Source: Nocardioides oleivorans (GTDB lineage Bacteria; Actinomycetota; Actinomycetes; Propionibacteriales; Nocardioidaceae). From it: a DNA stretch of 64,000 nt. Within the stretch, counting starts at the first letter, position 1, and every line of letters starts with the position of its first letter. The DNA is taken from positions 3,100,001-3,164,000 of the forward strand of contig NZ_SDWT01000001.1 in assembly GCF_004137255.1 (NCBI RefSeq), read 5' to 3'. The translations under genes were made by a program, and so were the position numbers. Below the pieces are notes generated by a model that was not told where the DNA came from, ran no database searches, and worked only from the letters and a program-made list of their open reading frames with translations. Of the stretch, positions 8,079 to 16,162 are shown piece after piece.

Positions 8079-9637
8079 GGAAGAGCGCTCCCCTCTCGGG
8101 CTCGGGTGGAGTGGTCGGAGTGCAGGTGGACGCGGGTGCCGCCGCCGGGGCGGTCGCCGACCTGCAGGGTGGCGCCGATGCCGGTCGCCCGTTCGGCCAT
8201 CGTGGTCAGGCCCCAGTGGCGGTCCTTGGGACCGGCGTGGCCGATGCCGTCGTCCTCGATCTGGAGGTCGATGGTGCGGCCGTCGGTCAGGAAGCCCACC
8301 CACAGGTTCCGCGCGCGCGAGTGGCGACGCACGTTGCTGATCGCCTCCTGGGCGACGCGGAGCAGCTCGGCCTCGGTCCGGCCGGACAGGGCCGGACCGG
8401 ACTCCTCGAAGGTCAGGTGGACCCGGAGGTCCGTGCCGGTGCTGAGGTCGCGGACGTACTCCGCCAGCGCGCCGGAGAGCCGGTGCTCGCTGACCTGGTG
8501 CCGGAGGTCGTAGATGGAGTAGCGCAGCTCGCTCACCACGCGCGTGATCTCGGCCCGCAGCGACGCGGCTAGCTCCCGCGCGCGCGGGTCGTCGGACACG
8601 GACTCGATCTCGTCGACGACGTAGCCGAGCGCGACGATCTCCTGCGCCACGCCGTCGTGCATCTCGCGGGCCAGCCGGTTGCGCTCCTCGGAGGTGGCCA
8701 TCTGGCGCAGCTCGTCGAACAGCACCGCGGTGTCCATCCGGAGCGCGAAGTTGTCGGTGACCTCGGCAGCCTTCTCGGCGATCTCGTCGTTCCAGCGCAG
8801 CACCCCGCCCAGCACCAGGTGGCCGAGGACCCCGCCGGTCCCCTGGATCGCCAGCACGCGGACGTCCGGCGCGCGGCTGCTGCTGGGCAGCCTGATCTGT
8901 GCGTCGAGCGCCGACACGTCGCCGTACCCGGACAGGAGCACCGAGTCGTCCTCGTGGGACCCGGAGAAGACCGCGGACGCGACCGCGCCCGTCTTGCGGC
9001 GCAGGTCGGCCCCGAGGTCCTCGGCGACCTGGGCGGTGTCGAGCTCGACCTCGCGCCGCCGGGCGAGTCCGTGGAGCTGGGCCATCAGCTGGTGGGCGGC
9101 CTGGTAGGGCGCGCGCCGGGCGTCCTGGTCGCGGAGCGAGCGCGACTGCCAGCTGGTCAGCAGGCCGGCACCGAGGCCGCTCAGCAGCCAGGGGCCGGCG
9201 GCGGACAGGGCCGGACGAGGGTCGGTGCCCGCCGCACCGGCTGCCGCGGCCAGCACGCCCAGCGCGCCGACGGCGGTGACGTTGACGGTCGTCACCAGCC
9301 CGTGGCGTACGCCGGTCAGGACCGGTGGTGCGGCGAGGTAGGCGTACAACCCCGCCGAGGCGTCCGCACTGCCGAGCATCAGGGCCGCGAGCAGCATCTC
9401 GGCCGCCGCGGTCCACGAGGCCCGGTGGGGCTCGGGGGTCCAGTCGAGGGCCGCTCCGGTGGCGGCGATGACGCCGAGGGCTCCCAGGAGCGGCCAGGTG
9501 CTGCCGGCCTGCCCCTCGGAGAGGACGATGCCTGCAGCGAGGGCGAGCGCGAAGACCCGGATGGCGGTCGTGACACGCCACGTGTAGAGCACCCCGCCCG
9601 ACGGCCTCGTCCTGTCCCTCAGATCGGTCAGGCGCAT
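8075..9637 (-). CDS. Sensor histidine kinase (HisKA_3)
   Basis: A 520-residue kinase. About six membrane segments fill residues ~23-165. A GAF-like region follows to about residue 310, then the HisKA_3 dimerisation helix with the phospho-acceptor His in REMHDGVAQEI, and an HATPase domain with N-box AISNVRRHS and glycine boxes DDGIGH and RPGGGTRVHL. It should phosphorylate the regulator encoded next. The start lies 4 nt after the tadC stop, so the pair is part of the tad transcript. Confidence 0.92.
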   Translation of the reverse strand: MRLTDLRDRTRPSGGVLYTWRVTTAIRVFALALAAGIVLSEGQAGSTWPLLGALGVIAATGAALDWTPEPHRASWTAAAEMLLAALMLGSADASAGLYAYLAAPPVLTGVRHGLVTTVNVTAVGALGVLAAAAGAAGTDPRPALSAAGPWLLSGLGAGLLTSWQSRSLRDQDARRAPYQAAHQLMAQLHGLARRREVELDTAQVAEDLGADLRRKTGAVASAVFSGSHEDDSVLLSGYGDVSALDAQIRLPSSSRAPDVRVLAIQGTGGVLGHLVLGGVLRWNDEIAEKAAEVTDNFALRMDTAVLFDELRQMATSEERNRLAREMHDGVAQEIVALGYVVDEIESVSDDPRARELAASLRAEITRVVSELRYSIYDLRHQVSEHRLSGALAEYVRDLSTGTDLRVHLTFEESGPALSGRTEAELLRVAQEAISNVRRHSRARNLWVGFLTDGRTIDLQIEDDGIGHAGPKDRHWGLTTMAERATGIGATLQVGDRPGGGTRVHLHSDHSTRAREGSALP

Positions 9638-9641
9638 CGGC

Positions 9642-10571
9642 TCACTGGTTCCCGAATGTGTCAGCGATCTGGATCGCCGCCGGTCCCATGATCACCAGGA
9701 AGAGGCACGGCAGGATGAAGAGGATGAGCGGGATCATCATCCGGACCGGGACCTGCTGGGCCTTCTCCTCGGCACGCTGACGGCGCTTGGTGCGCATCTC
9801 GGCGCTCTGGATGCGCAGCACGCGGCCGATGGGGATGCCGAGGCTGTCGGCCTGGACCATCGCGAGGCAGAACGACTTGAGGTCGTCGAGCGAGGTGCGC
9901 TCGGCCATCGCGCGCATAGCGTCGGTGCGACCGACGCCGATGTTCATCTCCTGGAGCAGGCGGGAGAACTCGGCGGCGAGCGGGCCGTCGGTGTTGCGGG
10001 CCACGCGGTCGACCGCGGCGTCGAAGCCGAGTCCTGCCTCGACCGACACCGTGAGCAGGTCGAGGGCGTCGGGGAGGGAGTTGCGCATGAGCTTCTCGCG
10101 CTTCTGCCCGGCGTTGTAGAGCAGGATGTTGGGCAGCAGGTAGCCGAAGGCGGCCGCGAGCCCCGTGACGATCAGCACCCGGGCGAACGGCCAGTCGCTG
10201 CCGGCGAGGTAGAGGAACCCGATGCCGCCGAACCCGGCCAGGCCGAGCACCTTCAGGCCGATGAGCCGGTTGGCGTCCCACCCGGGCGGGTTGCCGGCCA
10301 CGTTGAGCCGGAACTCGAGCTTGCGCGCCGTGTCGGCGCGCACCAGCTTGCGGCCGGTGCCGACGAGCTGGTCGCCGAGCGGGCCGAGGACGCGCTCGGC
10401 GAAGGGACGCTCGAGCTCGGTCTTGAGCATGTCGGGGGACGACTGGCCGATCGCCTGGATGGCCGCGACCGACCTGGCGACGCCGCGCCGCTCCTTGCTG
10501 ATCACGCCGAAGACGGACAGCACCGTGACGAGGGCCAGGAAGATGAGCCCTGCTCCGATCCAGAGCACCAT
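9642..10571 (-). CDS. tadC: Tad pilus inner-membrane protein TadC
   Basis: A 309-residue type II secretion F-family protein. It has a short N-terminal membrane helix, a central pair near residues 110-160, the GspF/T2SSF domain (SLPDALDLLTVSVEAGLGFDAAV) and a C-terminal helix (MMIPLILFILPCLFLVIMG). TadC works with TadB as the inner-membrane platform of the Flp pilus. It follows the tadB fusion by one base. The length and topology are normal for TadC. Confidence 0.92.
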   Translation of the reverse strand: MVLWIGAGLIFLALVTVLSVFGVISKERRGVARSVAAIQAIGQSSPDMLKTELERPFAERVLGPLGDQLVGTGRKLVRADTARKLEFRLNVAGNPPGWDANRLIGLKVLGLAGFGGIGFLYLAGSDWPFARVLIVTGLAAAFGYLLPNILLYNAGQKREKLMRNSLPDALDLLTVSVEAGLGFDAAVDRVARNTDGPLAAEFSRLLQEMNIGVGRTDAMRAMAERTSLDDLKSFCLAMVQADSLGIPIGRVLRIQSAEMRTKRRQRAEEKAQQVPVRMMIPLILFILPCLFLVIMGPAAIQIADTFGNQ

Positions 10572-10572
10572 G

Positions 10573-12471
10573 TCAGACCTCCACCGTCGCGAGCTTGGCC
10601 ATGGCGAACGAACCGAGACCCAGGAGGAACAGGGCCAGCGCCATGATGATGTAACCGGGCACGGTCGTGTAGAGAAGGGCGACGTAGTCCGGGTTCGCGA
10701 AGGTCATGTAGAAGAAGATCAGCGGGGGGAGTCCGGTCAGAATGTAACCCGAGAGCCGGCCTTCCGCACTCAGCGCCTTCACCTGGCGGCGCAGGTACTC
10801 GCGCTCGCGCAGGGTGTCGGCGACCGTGTGGAGGATCTCGGCGAGGTTGCCGCCGACCTCCCGCTGGATCCGGACGGCCATCACGACCCAGGAGAAGTCG
10901 TCGCTCTCCATCCGCTCGGCCACGCCGTCGAGGGCCTCGGTGATGTCGACGCCGAGGCGCTGCTCCACGAGGGCACGCCGCAGCTCGCCGGCCATCGGCT
11001 CGTGCCCCTCCCGGACCACGGTGTCGACCGCCTGCGGGAGGGAGAGTCCGGCCTGGAGGCCGCCGGCCATCAGGCCCAGGGTCTGGGCGAGCTGGCCGTT
11101 GAACTGGCTGAGCCGACGGCCGTGGCGGAACTTGAGGTAGAACCACGGGACGACCGCACCGAGCAGCACCAGCATCAGGCTGAGCGCGATGCCGCCCATG
11201 ATGAAGCCGATGACGCCGCCCGCGAAGACGATGCCGGAGTGCACCAGGACCCACTCGGAGGCGGTGAGGGCCGATCCGGCGCCGGAGAGGCGCTGGGAGA
11301 TCCTGGTCTCGAGGTCGGCGCTGACGAGCTTGTTGGCCACCGACACGGCCGAGCCCTTGAGGTCCGTCGTGGCGGCGGCCTTGCGCTTCTTCTTGCCGGC
11401 CTGGGCGCCGCCCGCGCCGTTGAAGTACGCCTCGAGCTGGCGCACCGACTGCGAGCGGTTGTCGCCGGCGCTGATGAACGCCGTGGCGAGGAGGCCGAAC
11501 AGGCCGATCGCCAGCGCACCGGCACCGACCATCATGCCCGTGTTGCCGACCAGCGACTTGCCGGAGGTCACCACGTCCGGGACGTCGAACCCGGGGCCGA
11601 GGGTGGCGAACGCGGTGTCGTGGTAGTCGGTCCCGTCGGCCTTGATCACCACGTCGATGTTGGCGTCCGCGCCGCTGCCTGCAGGCGCCTCGAAGGTGAC
11701 CAGCAGCTGCTGGGCGAGCGCGTTCGCGCGCTCGTTGAAGACCGAGGTGAGGACCGCCGGGTCGGCCGGGATGACCGAGCCGTCGGTCTCCGTGGCGACG
11801 GTGGACAGCTCGTCGCTCCTGGCGCCCTGCACCAGGGAGACCACGTCGACGACGACGTCGGCCTCCTGGGCGGCGATCGTGGCGACGTCGAGCGTCATGT
11901 CGCTGCCGGTGTCCGCGCCGTCGGAGAGGACGAGCAGGTTGCGCGCACCGTCCTGGTCGAGCAGCTTCACGCCCTCGACGATGGCGTCGTAGACGTTGGT
12001 GCCCTTGCCCAGCGTGACGTCGGCGAGCGCCTGGCGCACCGCCGCGTGGTCCACGGTGGGGGACAGGGTCGTGGTGACCTCGCCCGCGAAGGCGACCAGG
12101 CCGATCGCCACGTCCTCGGGCGCGGAGTCGAGGAACGCGTTGATGGCGGTGGTCGCCGCCGCGAACTTCCCCTGCCCCTTCATGCTGTTGCTGGCGTCCA
12201 GCACGATGACCGTCGAGCGGTCGATGTCGCCCTGGTCCACGAGCTTCGCGGTCGCCTCGACGGCGCCGCCGTTGAGCTCGACGTAGACCTCGGAGGGGTC
12301 GACGGTCGTGCCGGCGGGGAGCTCGTCGGTCGACACGAGGAGGCTCACCGCGCCGCCGTCGGACTCGACGTGGTCGATGGTGATCTCGTCGGCCGCCCAC
12401 GCGGGCGCGGCCGACATCGCCAGCACCACGCCCGCGGCGACTCCCGCGATCCGTCGGGTGAGCACGTTCAT
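10573..12471 (-). CDS. tadB: VWA-domain/TadB fusion protein
   Basis: A 632-residue fusion. Residues 1-27 are a signal peptide ending AAPAWA. Residues ~85-260 are a von Willebrand A domain with the MIDAS DASNS motif (VIVLDASNSMKG), the TNVYDAI Thr and the LSDGAD Asp, all intact. One helix near residue 320 crosses the membrane. The C-terminal ~300 residues are a TadB-type T2SSF domain (QTLGLMAGGLQAGLSLPQAV) with flanking membrane helices. TadB normally lacks an extracellular VWA domain, so this subunit may bind pilin, surface ligand or metal outside. It overlaps tadA by 4 bp. Confidence 0.9.
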   Translation of the reverse strand: MNVLTRRIAGVAAGVVLAMSAAPAWAADEITIDHVESDGGAVSLLVSTDELPAGTTVDPSEVYVELNGGAVEATAKLVDQGDIDRSTVIVLDASNSMKGQGKFAAATTAINAFLDSAPEDVAIGLVAFAGEVTTTLSPTVDHAAVRQALADVTLGKGTNVYDAIVEGVKLLDQDGARNLLVLSDGADTGSDMTLDVATIAAQEADVVVDVVSLVQGARSDELSTVATETDGSVIPADPAVLTSVFNERANALAQQLLVTFEAPAGSGADANIDVVIKADGTDYHDTAFATLGPGFDVPDVVTSGKSLVGNTGMMVGAGALAIGLFGLLATAFISAGDNRSQSVRQLEAYFNGAGGAQAGKKKRKAAATTDLKGSAVSVANKLVSADLETRISQRLSGAGSALTASEWVLVHSGIVFAGGVIGFIMGGIALSLMLVLLGAVVPWFYLKFRHGRRLSQFNGQLAQTLGLMAGGLQAGLSLPQAVDTVVREGHEPMAGELRRALVEQRLGVDITEALDGVAERMESDDFSWVVMAVRIQREVGGNLAEILHTVADTLREREYLRRQVKALSAEGRLSGYILTGLPPLIFFYMTFANPDYVALLYTTVPGYIIMALALFLLGLGSFAMAKLATVEV

Positions 12472-13907
12472 CGGCTGGCGCCGACGGTGAAGACGGCCGG
12501 GTTGAGGTGCACGCCGTGGTCGGCGAGCCGCTCGAGGAACCGCGGGCGGAGGCCGGTCGAGGCGAGGTCGCCCTTGAACTTGCCCTGCTCGTCGACGCCG
12601 GCGGCGTAGTCGAAGAGGAACACGTCCTGGGTGGTGATGATCTCGCCCTCCATGCCCACGATCTCGGTGATCGCGGTGATGCGTCGGGTGCCGTCCTTCA
12701 GACGCGTCTGCTGGATGATCAGGTCGACCGCGCTGGCCACCTGCTCGCGGATGGCCCGCACCGGCAGGTCCATGCCCGCCATGAGGACCATGGTCTCCAG
12801 ACGCGACAGGGCGTCGCGGGGCGTGTTGGCGTGCAGGGTCGAGATCGAGCCGTCGTGGCCGGTGTTCATCGCCTGGAGCATGTCGAGGGCCGCGGCGTCA
12901 CGGATCTCACCGACGACGACGCGGTCGGGGCGCATGCGCAGGGAGTTCTTCACGAGGTCGCGGATCGTGACCGCGCCCTTGCCCTCGATGTTCGGCGGGC
13001 GGGACTCCAGGCGCAGCACGTGGTCCTGGACGAGCCGGAGCTCGGCCGCGTCCTCGATCGTGACGATGCGCTCGTCGGTCGGGATGAAGGACGACAGCAC
13101 GTTGAGGGTGGTGGTCTTGCCGGCACCGGTACCACCGGAGACCAGGATGTTGAGACGCCCGCGGACGCAGGCCTCGAGCAGGTCGGCCGACGCGCGGCTC
13201 AGCGTGCCGAAGGTGATGAGGTCCTCGACCGTGTAGGGGTCCTCGGAGAACTTGCGGATGGTCAGCTTGGAGCCGTCGAGGGCGAGCGGCGGGATGATCG
13301 CGTTGACACGGCTGCCGTCGGGGAGGCGGGCGTCCACCATCGGGCTGGTCTCGTCGACGCGACGGCCGATCTTGCTGACGATCTTGTCGATGGTGCGACG
13401 CAGGTGCGCCTCGTCCGCGAACGTCGCGTCGACCTTGACCAGCTTGCCGCTGCGCTCGACGTAGATGTCCTGGAAGGTGTTGACCATGACCTCGGAGAGG
13501 TCCGGGTCGCGCAGCAGGGGCTCGAGCGGTCCGTAGCCCAGGATGTCGTCGGCGATCTCCTGCGAGATGCGCGACTTGTCGGCGGACGACATCGGCATGT
13601 CCACCTCGGCCAGCGTCGTCTGCAGCGCGAGCCGCACCTGCTGCTCGAGGTCGGACTGCGTCATGTGGGCGTCGTACAGCGTCGGGCCGAGCGAGCTCAC
13701 CAGGCGCGCGTGCACGACCCGCTTGAGGTCCTTGTAGGGGTCCGACGTAGTCCGGGCGGCGGCGCGGCGACGGCTGGCCTCGCTGGAGTCCACGGTCTTC
13801 GCGGGAGTGGTGCTGGTGGGCGCCGCGGCCGCGTCGGCGGGAGCGCCGGGGGCGGTGTCCGACGAGCGCGTGCGGGAGGCGGCGGCGAGGCGGTCGGTGA
13901 GGCTCAT
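12468..13907 (-). CDS. tadA: Tad pilus assembly ATPase TadA/CpaF
   Basis: A 479-residue secretion ATPase. The first ~80 residues are Ala/Thr/Ser-rich and variable. The CpaF core follows, with Walker A GGTGAGKTT, the Asp box (TIEDAAEL), Walker B RPDRVVVGEIRDAAA and the His box GHDGSISTLHANTP. It is the cytoplasmic hexamer that powers Flp pilus extrusion, and retraction where that occurs. ATG start at 13907; it overlaps tadB by 4 bp and follows the tadZ stop closely. Confidence 0.95.
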   Translation of the reverse strand: MSLTDRLAAASRTRSSDTAPGAPADAAAAPTSTTPAKTVDSSEASRRRAAARTTSDPYKDLKRVVHARLVSSLGPTLYDAHMTQSDLEQQVRLALQTTLAEVDMPMSSADKSRISQEIADDILGYGPLEPLLRDPDLSEVMVNTFQDIYVERSGKLVKVDATFADEAHLRRTIDKIVSKIGRRVDETSPMVDARLPDGSRVNAIIPPLALDGSKLTIRKFSEDPYTVEDLITFGTLSRASADLLEACVRGRLNILVSGGTGAGKTTTLNVLSSFIPTDERIVTIEDAAELRLVQDHVLRLESRPPNIEGKGAVTIRDLVKNSLRMRPDRVVVGEIRDAAALDMLQAMNTGHDGSISTLHANTPRDALSRLETMVLMAGMDLPVRAIREQVASAVDLIIQQTRLKDGTRRITAITEIVGMEGEIITTQDVFLFDYAAGVDEQGKFKGDLASTGLRPRFLERLADHGVHLNPAVFTVGASR

Positions 13908-13908
13908 G

Positions 13909-15147
13909 TCAGCTCTTCCTCAGGCGGAGACGGCTGGGCTTGCGCCCGGGCTTGGTGCCCGGCGCCGACACGGCGTGTGTCGAGGCCAGGCTGGCGGCGA
14001 AGGCCACGAGGGCCTTGCTGTTCGCGTTGCCGGGATAGGCGTTGACGAGGGGCTCGCCGCGGTTGACGGCGGCCAGCACCTCGCGGCTCGACACGAGCGT
14101 GGCGTCGGCCTTCAGGCCGAGGGTGGACTCGAACTCGGCGGGCGTGAGGCCGACCTTGGCGTCGGCGCGGTTGAGGACGAACGACCACAGGTCGCGGCTG
14201 AAGTTGAGGAGGTCCAGCGTGCTGGTGGCGAGCTTGACGCCCTTGAGCGCCGGGATGTCGAGCGTGCCGACCAGGATGATGCTGTCGGAGCGGTCGAGCG
14301 CCGCGAGCGCCTGGTCGTCGAAGACGCCCGAGGTGTCGATCACGATGAACTCGAACATGGCGCGCAGGCCGTCGAGGAGCTGACCGATCTCCTCGCCGGA
14401 GGCCTGGTCGGGGGAGTCCAGGTGGACGGGTGCGGCGACCACCGAGAGCCGGTCGGAGTGCTGCGTCAGCAGCGACTCGATCGCACCCTCGTCGATGCCC
14501 CCGCGGAAGCCGACCAGGTCGTTGACGTTGCGGGTGGGCGTCAGCTGCAGCATGAGCGCCACGTCGCCACTGTTGACGTCGAGGTCGACCAGGCACACCC
14601 GGTGCCCGTGGTCGGCGAGGGCGACGGCGGTGTTGACGGCGACGAGGCTCTTGCCGACGCCACCCTTGGTGGAGAAGACGGTGAAGACCTTGCCCTGGGG
14701 TGCCTCGGCGGCGGCGCGCTCGGCCTCGGCCTCGGCGATCATGGACGCCTTCACCTGGGCGGCGGCTGCCTGGGCCTCGCCCTGCATGGTCTGGCCGATG
14801 GCGCTGGCGACCGAGCGGGCCCGCTGGACCGCGGTGGTGATGCCCGCCAGGTCCTTGCTCTGGACCACCTCGCGCATGCCGCTGCGCAGCGCGAGGGACA
14901 GGGCACCGGCGTCGACGGTGTCGCGCAGCAGGATGACGCCGAGGTCGGGCCGGTTGACCCGGGCCCACTGGGCGAAGCCGGTCGCCTCCTCGGTCGTGAT
15001 GCCGGGGCCGACGACGACGGCGAACTCCTCAGGTGCGCCCTGGATGTGGGAGTACAGGTCGTCGAGCGCGCCCACGGCCGTCGAGCCGTGGAGCATCGCC
15101 TGGAGGATCGCGCGCTGCGCGGGGTCTGTCTCGAGGATGGAGGTCAT
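13909..15147 (-). CDS. tadZ: TadZ/CpaE-like pilus localisation ATPase
   Basis: A 412-residue protein. Residues 1-~125 form a degenerate receiver-like domain (EEFAVVVGPGITTEE, GVILLRDTVD). A helical linker then leads to a MinD/ParA-type ATPase with the deviant Walker A KGGVGKS (FSTKGGVGKSLVAVNTAVALA) and FIVIDTSG as Walker B. The tail is basic (GTKPGRKPSRLRLRKS). TadZ places the pilus machine at the cell pole. Start ATG at 15147 with GGATGGAGG upstream; the longer frame runs through cpaB and is not real. Confidence 0.92.
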   Translation of the reverse strand: MTSILETDPAQRAILQAMLHGSTAVGALDDLYSHIQGAPEEFAVVVGPGITTEEATGFAQWARVNRPDLGVILLRDTVDAGALSLALRSGMREVVQSKDLAGITTAVQRARSVASAIGQTMQGEAQAAAAQVKASMIAEAEAERAAAEAPQGKVFTVFSTKGGVGKSLVAVNTAVALADHGHRVCLVDLDVNSGDVALMLQLTPTRNVNDLVGFRGGIDEGAIESLLTQHSDRLSVVAAPVHLDSPDQASGEEIGQLLDGLRAMFEFIVIDTSGVFDDQALAALDRSDSIILVGTLDIPALKGVKLATSTLDLLNFSRDLWSFVLNRADAKVGLTPAEFESTLGLKADATLVSSREVLAAVNRGEPLVNAYPGNANSKALVAFAASLASTHAVSAPGTKPGRKPSRLRLRKS

Positions 15148-15152
15148 GGCGA

Positions 15153-15899
15153 TCAGCCCACCGCGGGAGCAGGCGCGCCGGGGACGGCCATCGAGATGTC
15201 GGTGCCCTTCTCGTCGACGACCCTGGTCTTGTCGCTGAGGAGCGCGAAGTTGAGGTCTCCGAAGCGGTCGCCCCAGATGAGCTTCTCTGACTCCTTCTGG
15301 TTCAGCGCCAGGGTGAGGATCGTCTTCGGGATCGCCTCGGTCGTCTCGGCCCCGGTCTCGTCGGTCACCGTTCGGGACGTCGACGTGGTCGTGCCCACGC
15401 CGATCACCGTGACGCGGGTCAGCAGGACCCGGGTGTACTGGGAGGGGGTGGAGACGGTCACGAAGATCGCGACCTCGGAGCCGGGGTTCACGAAGCCGGC
15501 GACGCGCTCGGGGTCGGTGAGCTCCACCGACATCGCGAGCTTGTCGTCCGGGATGACCAGGCTCTCGGTGTCGCCGACCGTGCCGAACTTGTCGGCGATC
15601 AGCTGCTCGCCGGGGTAGATGTTGCCGGTGGCGACCAGGCCGGTGACGCTGGTCGAGGAGGACAGTGCACCGGGGACCAGGTCCTCGCGGCGGACCTGGG
15701 CCTTCTCGAACTTGCCTGCGGACTCGGCGTCGGCGACGGGCTCGCCGGCGTTGACGACCTCCTTGGCGACGAGCACCTCGACGAGCTCCTGGCCCTCGGT
15801 GGCGCGGTTGTCGATGCCCTGGACGTACATGACGATGAGCAGGGTGCCGACCAGGGCCGTGATGATGGCCACGGCCAGGAGTACGGAACGACGTGCCAT
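15153..15899 (-). CDS. cpaB: CpaB/RcpC-like pilus protein with SAF domain
   Basis: A 248-residue protein with an N-terminal membrane helix (VLLAVAIITALVGTLLIVMYV) and a SAF domain around residues 38-110 (VEVLVAKEVVNAGEPV, GNIYPGEQLIADKFG). The C-terminal RcpC/CpaB region has the LTDPERVAGFVNPGSEVAIF signature. In other bacteria CpaB helps the outer assembly; in Gram-positives it may bind cell-wall sugars. It is the first gene of the tad operon. ATG at 15899 has GAAGGAA upstream. Confidence 0.9.
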   Translation of the reverse strand: MARRSVLLAVAIITALVGTLLIVMYVQGIDNRATEGQELVEVLVAKEVVNAGEPVADAESAGKFEKAQVRREDLVPGALSSSTSVTGLVATGNIYPGEQLIADKFGTVGDTESLVIPDDKLAMSVELTDPERVAGFVNPGSEVAIFVTVSTPSQYTRVLLTRVTVIGVGTTTSTSRTVTDETGAETTEAIPKTILTLALNQKESEKLIWGDRFGDLNFALLSDKTRVVDEKGTDISMAVPGAPAPAVG

Positions 15900-16114
15900 G
15901 AGGCATTCCTTCGGTGTCAGGTCCACGGGGGTGTGGATCGAAGAACAACGTGCCGGGAAGGACATCCGATTCGCTGAAGGCGCCTGTGCCACCGTCGCAA
16001 GTCCACGAGTGGCCCCGACGTCCCCTCGTGGCACACGACGATAGGTGCGCCCCACCCCTGACGGAGGCTAAGACTGACAAACCACCCGAAGGCAGCATCG
16101 GCATAGCCCGTTGT

Positions 16115-16132
16115 GACTAGTCCGACGTAGTC
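16115..16132. promoter_or_regulatory. Inverted repeat GACTA-N8-TAGTC upstream of the tad operon
   Basis: GACTAGTCCGACGTAGTC contains the 8-bp palindrome GACTAGTC and an outer GACTA/TAGTC pair. It shares the TAGTCCGA core with the flp element at 7389-7404. It lies about 220 bp upstream of cpaB, in the otherwise gene-free 15900-16162 stretch. It is a candidate site for the NarL-type regulator of this locus. Confidence 0.4.
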
Positions 16133-16162
16133 ATGGTCTAGCCCGTGACCGTCGGTCCACGC

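Noticed and set aside
10222..12609. A 795-codon plus-strand frame opposite tadB/tadC
   Set aside because: Tad genes on the other strand have clear domain matches; this frame shows only Asp/Glu/His/Arg-rich shadow sequence.
13739..13752. A GTCCGACGTAGTC match inside tadA, as in the tad upstream element
   Set aside because: It lies in coding sequence (TTSDPYK region) and lacks the paired GACTA arm; it is probably a chance match.
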